This document shows, one piece after another, positions 18,164 to 26,235 of a DNA stretch of 64,000 nucleotides. The stretch comes from an uncultured Lachnospiraceae bacterium. GTDB lineage: Bacteria; Bacillota; Clostridia; Lachnospirales; Lachnospiraceae. Below the pieces are notes generated by a model. It was not told the origin of the DNA and made no database searches. It worked only from the letters and a program-made list of their open reading frames with translations. The DNA is taken from NCBI GenBank assembly GCA_910588565.1, contig CAJUPF010000002.1, positions 62,001 to 126,000 of the forward strand. Direction: 5' to 3'. Position numbers and translations under genes: made by a program. Each line of letters starts with the position of its first letter. Positions within the stretch are counted from its first letter, which is position 1.

Positions 18164-18958
18164 CTACTTTACTTCCGTTCCATAGACTTCCAGTTGTGCT
18201 AACGCCGGGAATGGCGACGGATCTTCTGCTTTTTTCAGATTTCCAATCTCCAGCCATTCAATCTGGCGAGGAGAAATCGGAAAACGCTGCGCCGCGCCTG
18301 TTTTTTCAAAAAAGAGGCTCTCTTTTGTCCCATCAGAAAACGTCACTTCCGCTTCTGTCCACCAGGAATCATGCGGAAAATCTGCCCGCAGATAAAATAC
18401 CAGGGTATCTATGCCTACGCTGCGCCCAAAATCCAGGCGCATCTTTGCCTTGGGGTCCCGGTTAATGCCCCAGGAACCATACGGCCATTCGCCATGGGCG
18501 GTATTCTCGTGGATTCCGTCAATCGCATTTCTGGCCGCAAATACGGCTTCATTCCTGGTCTCCACATTGGCGGACGCATGGGGATAGCAGCATACCGCTT
18601 CGTGGGTATCGTATTTATTGCACGCCAGATTCCGATATGCGTCAATTTCACTTTCCCTGGCATAGCGCACGGTAAGCAGGTGTTTGTCTCCCCGGAAACT
18701 CTTCGGGGAATAGCAGATTTTCTTTTCCGCAAATGGAATGGAAAAGGACATGGCGCGATCACTCAGATATACAAGAGATTCGCCAATTGCGTCGTCCAGC
18801 TGAATCACCAGATAAGACGGCGCCGTTTCGATTTCCACGGAAATGCGGTCGCCTTCCTCGTACCGGCTGCTGTAAACAAGGGAAGCTGCTTCCTCTCCAT
18901 AAGATACGGCGGCGGTTGTTTCATTCTTTTTAATTATTTTTACTGAAATTCCTGGCAT
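18164..18958 (-). CDS. Unrecognised two-domain protein with discoidin-like C-terminal part
   Basis: I do not recognise a named family for the whole 264-residue protein. There is no signal peptide or membrane segment. Residues about 1-115 look like a beta-rich domain. Residues about 120-262 resemble an F5/8 type C (discoidin-like) sandwich: NLACNKYDTHEA at its start, AARNAIDG, MRLDFGRSVGIDTLVFYLR, FSDGTKESLFF and a final LAQLEVYG. It starts 38 bases after the chemoreceptor stop and ends ten bases before GH88, so it is probably co-transcribed with GH88 and the lyase. A cytosolic carbohydrate-binding or chaperoning role is possible. No catalytic motif is evident. Confidence 0.75.
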   Translation of the reverse strand: MPGISVKIIKKNETTAAVSYGEEAASLVYSSRYEEGDRISVEIETAPSYLVIQLDDAIGESLVYLSDRAMSFSIPFAEKKICYSPKSFRGDKHLLTVRYARESEIDAYRNLACNKYDTHEAVCCYPHASANVETRNEAVFAARNAIDGIHENTAHGEWPYGSWGINRDPKAKMRLDFGRSVGIDTLVFYLRADFPHDSWWTEAEVTFSDGTKESLFFEKTGAAQRFPISPRQIEWLEIGNLKKAEDPSPFPALAQLEVYGTEVK

Positions 18959-18996
18959 AATACATCCTTCTTTACTGAAAATACATTCATTTATCG

Positions 18997-20652
18997 TCAG
19001 CGCTTCTGTCCCTTCAGATGAAACACACTGATCAGGTTTCTAAGCAGCCCGGCCTGCGTACTAAGCTGCTGGCTGGTGGCCGCGCTCTCCTCGGCTGTTG
19101 CGGAATTGACCTGCACTACATTGGCTATCTGGCTGATCTGCTCCTGAACCTGTGCTACAGACTCCGCCTGCATACTGGCCGCATCCGCAATCTGATTGGT
19201 GGTATCCATCACTTCGCTTGCTCCTGATGCCACCGCTTGAAGTTGCGCCGCGGCTGCGTTTGCAATCCTGGTACCATGTTCCACTGCTTCGATAGAATGT
19301 TCAATCAGGTCTGCCGTGGATTTGGAAGCTTCTGAACTCTTGCCGGCAAGATCGCGCACCTCTTCCGCAACTACTGCAAAGCCCTTTCCCGCCTCGCCGG
19401 CCCGCGCCGCTTCTACAGCCGCGTTCAAAGCCAGTATATTTGTCTGTGAAGCGATACTTTCAATTGTCTTTATAATTTTTCCGATTTCGCTGGAGCTTGC
19501 GTTGATATCCTCCATCGCGCGTATCATTTCCTGCATCTTCTGGTTGCTCTCCAGAATCTGCTCGCCAACATGTTCAACCTTTCCGCTTGCCTCTTTTGCA
19601 TTCTGCGCAGTCTGGGCAACCTGGCCTGAAATGCTGCGCATCGTTCCCTCAAGCTCCTCCACGGTACCAGCCTGCTCCACCGCGCCCTGGCTCAGCGCCT
19701 GCGCCCCGGCAGACATCTGCTCGGCACCGTTTGAAACATACTCGGCGCTTTCCGTAATCTGAGCCATAGTATGATTCAGCCTGTCAAGAATTCCATCCAA
19801 AGATTTTTTAATGGCGGAGAAATCTCCTATGTAATTTTGCGTTGTCTGCACAGCCAGATTGCCGTCTGAAATTGCGGAAAGTATATTTGAAATCTCTCCA
19901 ATATATTCCCTCAGGCGCTGAATCGTATGTTCAAATACACTTGCTAAAAGCCCTATTTCGTCATTTGAATGGATATCTGCTGTCAGGGCTTTGCTTCCGC
20001 CTAGCCCCAGCTCGCCCTGCTCCATCGTCCGCGCAAGCGCCGAAAGCCTGGAAAGAGGCTTTGAAACAGCGTTCCTTACATAAAGCATCAGCAGGATAAT
20101 CGATAGCAGCACCAGCGCCAGTCCCGCAAAACCGGATACCATAACTGTCGTATTTGTCTGTTCCGAAACATCCGCCATAGAAATCCCGGCAAAAATCAAA
20201 CCGTCAATCTGCCCGTCGGCATCCCTTGTCGGCACATAAGAACAAAGATGCTCTTCCCCAAGGATCTGCGCGCTTCCCACATAGGAATTCCCCTGTTTAA
20301 GAACAATATCGGAAAGCTCCTCCGAAAGCTTCGTCCCGACTGCGCGTTCGCCACCCTGCTGAATAGTTGTATACATTCGCACATCCCCATGGAAAATAGT
20401 AAATTCACAGCCCATCACTTCCTTCAGTTCATCCAGAAGCTGCGTCATATCCTCTGATCCGGAATAATTTCTAAGCTGATACTCCAGCATATTCGTGCCG
20501 TCCACACACTGATCCTGCATAATATTCTTAACAAGCCTATTGAACATAAGCATACAGATGTTTATTTCCGCAATTATACAGATGATAAGCATACAAGCCA
20601 CCAAAATACCTACTTTCCGGCCAAGATGCCGGACTTTTTTGTTCTTTTCCAT
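18997..20652 (-). CDS. Methyl-accepting chemotaxis protein
   Basis: This 551-residue chemoreceptor has TM1 at about 13-35, an extracellular Cache-like sensor (to about 165), TM2 near 167-187, a HAMP domain with SKPLSRLSALARTMEQGELG, and a cytoplasmic signalling helix pair. The hairpin tip contains ALNAAVEAARAGEAGKGFAVVAEEVRDLA, the conserved MCP core. The ATG at 20652 is preferred because the first membrane segment then begins shortly after; an in-frame TTG at 20691 is possible. It lies directly upstream of the hypothetical/GH88/lyase genes, so motility toward the glycan may be linked to its degradation. Confidence 0.95.
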   Translation of the reverse strand: MEKNKKVRHLGRKVGILVACMLIICIIAEINICMLMFNRLVKNIMQDQCVDGTNMLEYQLRNYSGSEDMTQLLDELKEVMGCEFTIFHGDVRMYTTIQQGGERAVGTKLSEELSDIVLKQGNSYVGSAQILGEEHLCSYVPTRDADGQIDGLIFAGISMADVSEQTNTTVMVSGFAGLALVLLSIILLMLYVRNAVSKPLSRLSALARTMEQGELGLGGSKALTADIHSNDEIGLLASVFEHTIQRLREYIGEISNILSAISDGNLAVQTTQNYIGDFSAIKKSLDGILDRLNHTMAQITESAEYVSNGAEQMSAGAQALSQGAVEQAGTVEELEGTMRSISGQVAQTAQNAKEASGKVEHVGEQILESNQKMQEMIRAMEDINASSSEIGKIIKTIESIASQTNILALNAAVEAARAGEAGKGFAVVAEEVRDLAGKSSEASKSTADLIEHSIEAVEHGTRIANAAAAQLQAVASGASEVMDTTNQIADAASMQAESVAQVQEQISQIANVVQVNSATAEESAATSQQLSTQAGLLRNLISVFHLKGQKR

Positions 20653-20830
20653 TATCTTTACACCATACCTTTCTCTTCTCAGCTCCTCCAAAACAAGGAC
20701 AAACCAAGTATAAAAATCTTCTTCAATTATATTAATTTATCCGGTTGTAAATTGCAAGGATTAGTTTCTTCTGGCCTGCTCATTTTATACAAAACTGGCT
20801 GTTTATCAAACGCCATATTACGCGTATGCT

Positions 20831-20927
20831 TTTAAAAGCCGGGGGCACATACCGGAAGCTTTGGACAGGACAAAAGCGCCGGATATATGTTCATCCTAAA
20901 CCAAAAAGCGAAAAGGAGATATGAAGT
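20831..20927 (+). other. Possible structured leader of the ECF S-component gene
   Basis: AAAGC-CGG near 20836 can pair with CCG-GAA-GCTTT near 20852-20862, and further GC-rich segments follow before AAGGAGAT at the start codon. Leaders of vitamin S components often hold riboswitches, but I do not recognise a TPP, FMN, THF, cobalamin or preQ1 consensus here. The rest of the divergent gap (20653-20830) shows only AT-rich sequence. Confidence 0.3.
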
Positions 20928-21503
20928 ATGGAAACATCCAAAACTACCAAGAAACTGATTATTGCAGCGCTGATGGCTGCATTCACCTGTATTGCCACTA
21001 TGATCATTAAACTCCCCACCCCCACCTTCGGATATATTCATCTTGGAGACGGGCTTGTACTGCTTTGCGGAGTAGTCCTTGGACCTGTTGCAGGCGCGCT
21101 TTCTGCCGGGATTGGCTCTATGTTTGCAGATATTTTTTCCGGCTACATATCCTGGGCGCCAGCGACATTCCTGATTAAAGCGCTGACTGCCGGAATCGGC
21201 GGTCTGCTGTTTCGCCTGTTAAAAACCAAAATCAAATCCACATACGCCCGCAGTGCGGGCATAATCATCAGCGGACTGATCGGAGAAGCCATTATGGTCG
21301 TCGGGTATTTTCTTTATGAAGCTGGCCTGGCCGCCTTTGCTTCCGGCGGATTTACCAAAGCAGCCCTCTTAGCGGGCGCAGCTTCTTCCGCTGCTGGTAT
21401 CCCATTTAATATCGTGCAGGGTGTGGTGGGTATCGTAATCTGCCTTGTGCTGCTCCCTGTGCTGTTAAAAATATCCGATATCCGGGAGTGGATTCTGGAA
21501 TAG
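20928..21503 (+). CDS. ECF transporter S component, substrate unknown
   Basis: This 191-residue integral membrane protein has about six segments. It begins TSKTTKKLIIAALMAAFTCIATM, the usual S-component N-terminus where an Ala-rich helix docks onto the transporter core. GYIHLGDGLVLLCGVVLGP and IGSMFADIFSGY are typical of the ECF riboflavin-like S-component family. The substrate cannot be read from the sequence; a vitamin or related micronutrient is expected. No ATPase or T component is nearby, so it should use a shared group II ECF module. It is flanked by a divergent chemoreceptor and a convergent glycosidase gene, with a bidirectional terminator after it. Confidence 0.88.
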   Translation: METSKTTKKLIIAALMAAFTCIATMIIKLPTPTFGYIHLGDGLVLLCGVVLGPVAGALSAGIGSMFADIFSGYISWAPATFLIKALTAGIGGLLFRLLKTKIKSTYARSAGIIISGLIGEAIMVVGYFLYEAGLAAFASGGFTKAALLAGAASSAAGIPFNIVQGVVGIVICLVLLPVLLKISDIREWILE

Positions 21504-21516
21504 CGCCCCAAAAAAC

Positions 21517-21564
21517 AAAATACCCGCAGGCAGTATTCGCAAACAATTTGCCTGTGGGTATTTT
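21517..21564. terminator. Bidirectional intrinsic terminator
   Basis: AAAATACCCGCAGGCA and TGCCTGTGGGTATTTT pair with one G-U wobble and are flanked by A and T tracts. It serves the S-component gene on the plus strand and the GH95 operon on the minus strand. Confidence 0.9.
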
Positions 21565-21570
21565 TATATG

Positions 21571-24500
21571 CTATTTCACTTTCACAGTTTTCTTACTGCT
21601 CCAGTTTCCATAGATGATATCTTTTCCGGCTTTTTTATAAGCCCGTATCCGTACATAATAAGATGTTTTCGCTTTCAGCTTTTTAATGATAACTGTTTTT
21701 GCAGTTTTTTTCACCCCTGTCCGTACAGGTGATTTCATGTTCTTTTTCCTGCTGTACTCAATCTGATAGCCGGAGATATTCTGTTTGGAAGCAAGCTTTT
21801 TCCAGGTAATTGTCATCTGCTTTGCCTTTTTGCTCTTTACAGAAGACAGGCTGACTTTCGATGGCGCTACCTCTACAGTTACCTGGAACGGCTCTGCCTG
21901 GTATGTTTCTGACACAAGTTTCACCGTAATTATCGTCCGCCCGGTTGATTTTATGCTCACTGTACCGGCTGTGGAGACAGACGCCACCTTGGGCTGGCTG
22001 GAAGTATAGGCCAGTGTTCCGTTTGCTGTCCCTTCACATGTCAGGTTCAGGGCAAATGCTTTCGCGCCATATGCTTTCTGATAAGACGACTTGCCCTGGA
22101 TGGAGACCTGCTTAAGGGATGGGACGTCTGGCTTTGTCGGATCGCCCGGTTTTGCCGGATTATCCGGTTTCGTTGTTTCATCTGGCCCAACGGGCGGCTT
22201 TTCGTTGTCTTCTTTCTTTTCCACAAGCTGATCCATCGCTGTTTCGATTGCTGTCTGCAAAGCTGCTGCCTGTTCGCTGCTTTCAATTGTTCCATTCTCT
22301 ACCGCCTGTTTTGCCGCATTGACTGCGCACAAAAGCAAATTCCAGCTCTCAGGCGTATAATGCTCCTGTTGGAAAGCGGCAGCTTTTGCAATAGTTTCCT
22401 CCAAAGACTCTGTTGGAACAGGCTCTTTCAGATGAAACATCTGCAATTCCCAGATAGATACTTCTTTTATGGCTTTACATACCAGCTTTACTTTTGCTGT
22501 TTTTACCGGTTCAAACACAGCGGCGTATTTTGCATGGCTGCTTCTAGTTGTATCATAGATAACCTGCTCTGATTCACCGACATTACTTCCATCAAAAGAA
22601 TAGATCCGTTCATATTGTCCGTCTTTTTCAGCATACAGTTCAAAAGACTCGATCCGGTTTGTTTCATTGTCTACAATTTCTGTGTATTCATCAATATAAA
22701 TACTGTTTAATTCCGTTTCTTCTTCAAGCGTCAGCTCTGCTTCATAAACGCTGCTGTCACCTTTTACCGCCCAGCGCGTTGCGCTGTTTCCATCTACGGC
22801 TTTGGAAACATCCAGATCATTCCAATAAGGAAGTGACGAACTGATATTCTGTTTATATGCCAGATTTGTCCCGTTCAGGTACAGATACTCTGCCGATATT
22901 GTCTCCGAAATTTTTGCGCCGGAATCTTTGACAAAAAGGGCTGCCCGGTAACTGGACTTCCCAGCAGGAAGCCTCCGCCTGCCTGTCAGTACGGGCGAAT
23001 CACTGGCCGGTTCTGTACCATCTGTTGTGTAGCGAATTTCCAGCCAGGGGCTTTCGCTATATACCGCAGCAAAATAACGTTCCGATGTATAGATACCCTC
23101 TGGCAGCTTGAAGGAAATACTGTTGTCATAAGCCGCGTCAAACATCACCTGTGCCGCATCCAGAGCCGTCAATGCTGTACGGATTTCCGTTATCTCTGCC
23201 GACGTATTATCCCATACTGCCTGCGCTGTTGTAATCGCCTGTGCAAAGGCTTCCTGCGCTCCTTTTACATAGTTAGAGTCTTCTTCTTTATGGCTGTCCA
23301 GCTTTTTGTGTGCTGCCGAAATCGCCTCAGACAGTGATGCTTTATCTGCTGCATCACGGTAAAATTCGATATTTGCCGTATCACCAGCTTTCATTGTCAG
23401 AAGAATCTTTTCACCTTCTGTGATTTCTGCCGCCGCTCCAGATACTTCCGCCTGTATCCAAGGCAGCTGCGATGTCAGCTCAATTGTCTGATCGATATCC
23501 GAACGGATCTGGGCGGAAACTCTGCCTTTCTGCGTATTCCAGCTCAATTTCTCCACTTCTGCCTGTGTCCTTGCCATTAGACCGTCCATGGAGCCGCTCG
23601 TCCAGTCAGAACCGAGCGCCGGGCAGAGCTGGATTTTACCAGTATTGGAAAACAGAACCATTTCGTTGATCGTACCCACCAATCCCATTGAAGTATCTGT
23701 GCAGTAGGTATCCGAACCACGGTCGCTGTTGTGGTCTGTCATCATGGAGCTGTAAAATATATGATTCGTGATCAACGGTTTCAATGAAGCAAGCACACCA
23801 TCTCCATCTTCTATCCTGGCATAGGTAAGCGCACGATGCACCCATCCATGTCCAGTTGTCGCATCTCCGGTATTATAACGATCACGGTTGATCAGGGACT
23901 GAATTGCGCCAGCGCGGAGCTTTTCATCTTCTTTTGTCTCATAGGCTGGCCATGCCACATATAAATGGCTGACATGCCTGTGATTGTTGTTCTCTGTATA
24001 CTCATCCATAGCCCATTCGCGAAGCGCCCCTTCTCCGGAAGCTGTATTATCATATTTATATTCCGGCAGCAACTCCCTCAGGTTCTCCCATTTTGCAACT
24101 GCCTGCTCGTAACCGTCACGTTTTACGGCACGTTCCAGTGCAATTGTCATATTCAGCCCGTCGCGAGCAGCAGAAATATCCATCGTTGCATTTGCTGTAA
24201 TCGTACTGCTGTAGCCAATTGGATTATTTTCCGGAGAATATGTCGGGATCAGCATATATCTTTCGCCTTCCTCCAAAGCGGTTTTGCCCTGGGTATAACA
24301 GGCTTTTCCATCCTTATCCATATAATATTCCGGCGTCACAATCTGTTCCCAGAAATTAGACTGTTTCGTCAGAAGCGGCAGCAGAATATCCTCCTCCAGA
24401 TCCAAATATCCTCTGGCAAGTTTGGCGTCCATCTCTTCTTTTGTCAGCTCTTCATAATACCCGTCACCGTCTTCATCTTTCATGCTCAGTACAGAGCGCA

Positions 24501-26223
24501 GTTTATCATAATCTACAAGATCACTGACTGGAATCTGCTGATTTCCATAGCACTGCCAGTATTCATAAATTGGCAGCAGGCACCAGCTGGTTCCTGCATT
24601 CCAATACTGGAACGGATACCACCTGTCATACTCTACAGCCTGCGCATGATCGCCGTCGGAATTAACCGATACCTGCAGGGCATCATGCATTCCATAGGCG
24701 CGCTCCGCATTTACACGGAAATCATCTGCCAGCCGCAGGAAATATGTAATATATCCCTGTGGCCCATAGGGCATATGATTTGTATTCATGGCGGAGCCCT
24801 GCAGATTTACATTGGCGTCCATCGTAAAGATATAACGCCAGCCGCCATTAAATTCTCCAGTCCACATACCACACAGTCGATACGCGCAGATGCCGGACGC
24901 ACAAAGCTGCGCGTATCGGCCTGCATACCAGGCACGCTCCAAAAGCGCATGGTTTAGATAGGATTTATCCTCTCCCTGCTTCTGCAAAAGCTCTTCTGTC
25001 GGAAGCTCTTTGTCCTCTTCATCGCCGTCTAACGTAAACTTTGCTGCACGAAACGCGTCGCCATGAAGCTTTGCATGAGGTTCTAAAATTTTGCTGTAGC
25101 TAAAGGAACCGTCACGATTTTTGTATTCCTGTTTTTCTGCCACAGCTTTTGTCTCCTGTACCAGACGATCTACAAGATCGTAACTTTTCTTTCCAGCAAA
25201 ATTCCGGTAAGAACACATATCAGCGTCCCGATTCGATTTTGTAATCAGATAAACCGCGTCAGCATCCGTAATCCGGATCGCTGGATTATTCTCTTCACCA
25301 ACATTCATCGTTGTATCGGACTCCGGAAGCAGCGCTTTTTCTTTGCTTCCTCCCTCTACAATCAGATACGTGACCGTAGCATACCCGCCATATTTCAAAT
25401 CACTATTGGCATAAGAAGGATATTTTGCCACTTCAGCGATATAGCTGCAATCATCGGATACAATCTTTTTGTAACGCAGATCGGATACTTTGCTCATTCC
25501 GTTATAGCCCTTGCTCATATTGGAAATATCATCCACGGAAATCGTCATGTTGACAGGCTCTCCACGGGAAGAAGACTGAATGGAAGTAACTGTCACATTG
25601 TCCTCACGGGACGTAAATGTACGCCGTTCCCACTTCCCTTTCTCATCGGTAAACTGCACGCCAACTTCCGCCGTCTCATAATTCGTCCAGCGCTTATAAT
25701 CTGACACAGTTCCCTGGGAAGACATCTGCAAAGACATCTGCGCTCCCGGATGGTACGCATAATAATACGTTCTGTTCCTGCCATGCACATTCCAGGAATC
25801 ATCCAGATTGTACACCGCCTGTCTGGCTTCCTCCAGATAGGTATATTCATCCTCTGGCGCTTCAATCGGGTCTGCCGATGGGAAATTAAAATACATATAT
25901 TGGTAGATCATCGTATCATGATAGGGCGCACCGGATGAAATCACTCCATTTTCTCCATTTCCGGAAACCATGCCTTCTCTCCAGGCACGGCTCCTGGCAT
26001 TTGTCTGGTCATTTAAAACCTCGTACCACGAATCGCTGTAAATGCCGGATGCGTTGTATGCCTTTTCATCGCTATCATCCACTATTTCCTGTACCAGCGA
26101 TTGAAGTTCTTTATTCTGTTCCTCACCGGATTCCTGCCCTGCCGCAGCTCCCGCAGGAAACGCCCCAAAAGTCACGGCTGCAGCGAGCAGTGCCGCGGCT
26201 GCTTTTTTCACTCGTATCTTCAT
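21571..26223 (-). CDS. Large secreted GH95-type glycosidase with accessory domains
   Basis: GH95 enzymes release alpha-L-fucose or alpha-L-galactose from glycans. The protein has about 1550 residues with a signal peptide (KIRVKKAAAALLAAAVTFGAF...AGA). The GH95-like catalytic region spans about 45-950; the family signature appears as EYTENNNHRHVSHLY near 740. Then come a FIVAR helical domain (about 964-1038), a chitobiase-type sandwich (near 1045-1110), an F5/8 type C domain (about 1118-1261), another FIVAR (about 1274-1338), a Pro/Lys linker, a Big_2 Ig-like domain and a C-terminal FN3-like domain. The ATG at 26223 sits eight bases after AGGAGG; the GTG three codons earlier abuts it. It follows the 1513-residue protein by 12 bases, so the two are co-transcribed. 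Substrate is uncertain. Confidence 0.88.
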   Translation of the reverse strand: MKIRVKKAAAALLAAAVTFGAFPAGAAAGQESGEEQNKELQSLVQEIVDDSDEKAYNASGIYSDSWYEVLNDQTNARSRAWREGMVSGNGENGVISSGAPYHDTMIYQYMYFNFPSADPIEAPEDEYTYLEEARQAVYNLDDSWNVHGRNRTYYYAYHPGAQMSLQMSSQGTVSDYKRWTNYETAEVGVQFTDEKGKWERRTFTSREDNVTVTSIQSSSRGEPVNMTISVDDISNMSKGYNGMSKVSDLRYKKIVSDDCSYIAEVAKYPSYANSDLKYGGYATVTYLIVEGGSKEKALLPESDTTMNVGEENNPAIRITDADAVYLITKSNRDADMCSYRNFAGKKSYDLVDRLVQETKAVAEKQEYKNRDGSFSYSKILEPHAKLHGDAFRAAKFTLDGDEEDKELPTEELLQKQGEDKSYLNHALLERAWYAGRYAQLCASGICAYRLCGMWTGEFNGGWRYIFTMDANVNLQGSAMNTNHMPYGPQGYITYFLRLADDFRVNAERAYGMHDALQVSVNSDGDHAQAVEYDRWYPFQYWNAGTSWCLLPIYEYWQCYGNQQIPVSDLVDYDKLRSVLSMKDEDGDGYYEELTKEEMDAKLARGYLDLEEDILLPLLTKQSNFWEQIVTPEYYMDKDGKACYTQGKTALEEGERYMLIPTYSPENNPIGYSSTITANATMDISAARDGLNMTIALERAVKRDGYEQAVAKWENLRELLPEYKYDNTASGEGALREWAMDEYTENNNHRHVSHLYVAWPAYETKEDEKLRAGAIQSLINRDRYNTGDATTGHGWVHRALTYARIEDGDGVLASLKPLITNHIFYSSMMTDHNSDRGSDTYCTDTSMGLVGTINEMVLFSNTGKIQLCPALGSDWTSGSMDGLMARTQAEVEKLSWNTQKGRVSAQIRSDIDQTIELTSQLPWIQAEVSGAAAEITEGEKILLTMKAGDTANIEFYRDAADKASLSEAISAAHKKLDSHKEEDSNYVKGAQEAFAQAITTAQAVWDNTSAEITEIRTALTALDAAQVMFDAAYDNSISFKLPEGIYTSERYFAAVYSESPWLEIRYTTDGTEPASDSPVLTGRRRLPAGKSSYRAALFVKDSGAKISETISAEYLYLNGTNLAYKQNISSSLPYWNDLDVSKAVDGNSATRWAVKGDSSVYEAELTLEEETELNSIYIDEYTEIVDNETNRIESFELYAEKDGQYERIYSFDGSNVGESEQVIYDTTRSSHAKYAAVFEPVKTAKVKLVCKAIKEVSIWELQMFHLKEPVPTESLEETIAKAAAFQQEHYTPESWNLLLCAVNAAKQAVENGTIESSEQAAALQTAIETAMDQLVEKKEDNEKPPVGPDETTKPDNPAKPGDPTKPDVPSLKQVSIQGKSSYQKAYGAKAFALNLTCEGTANGTLAYTSSQPKVASVSTAGTVSIKSTGRTIITVKLVSETYQAEPFQVTVEVAPSKVSLSSVKSKKAKQMTITWKKLASKQNISGYQIEYSRKKNMKSPVRTGVKKTAKTVIIKKLKAKTSYYVRIRAYKKAGKDIIYGNWSSKKTVKVK

Positions 26224-26235
26224 TTTGCGCACCTC

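Noticed and set aside
20831..20927. THF or preQ1 riboswitch before the S component
   Set aside because: The required core motifs of those classes are not present, so no class is assigned.
23965..24957. Plus-strand open frame of 330 codons
   Set aside because: It lies wholly antisense to the GH95 coding sequence, has no family motif and arises from codon bias of the true gene.
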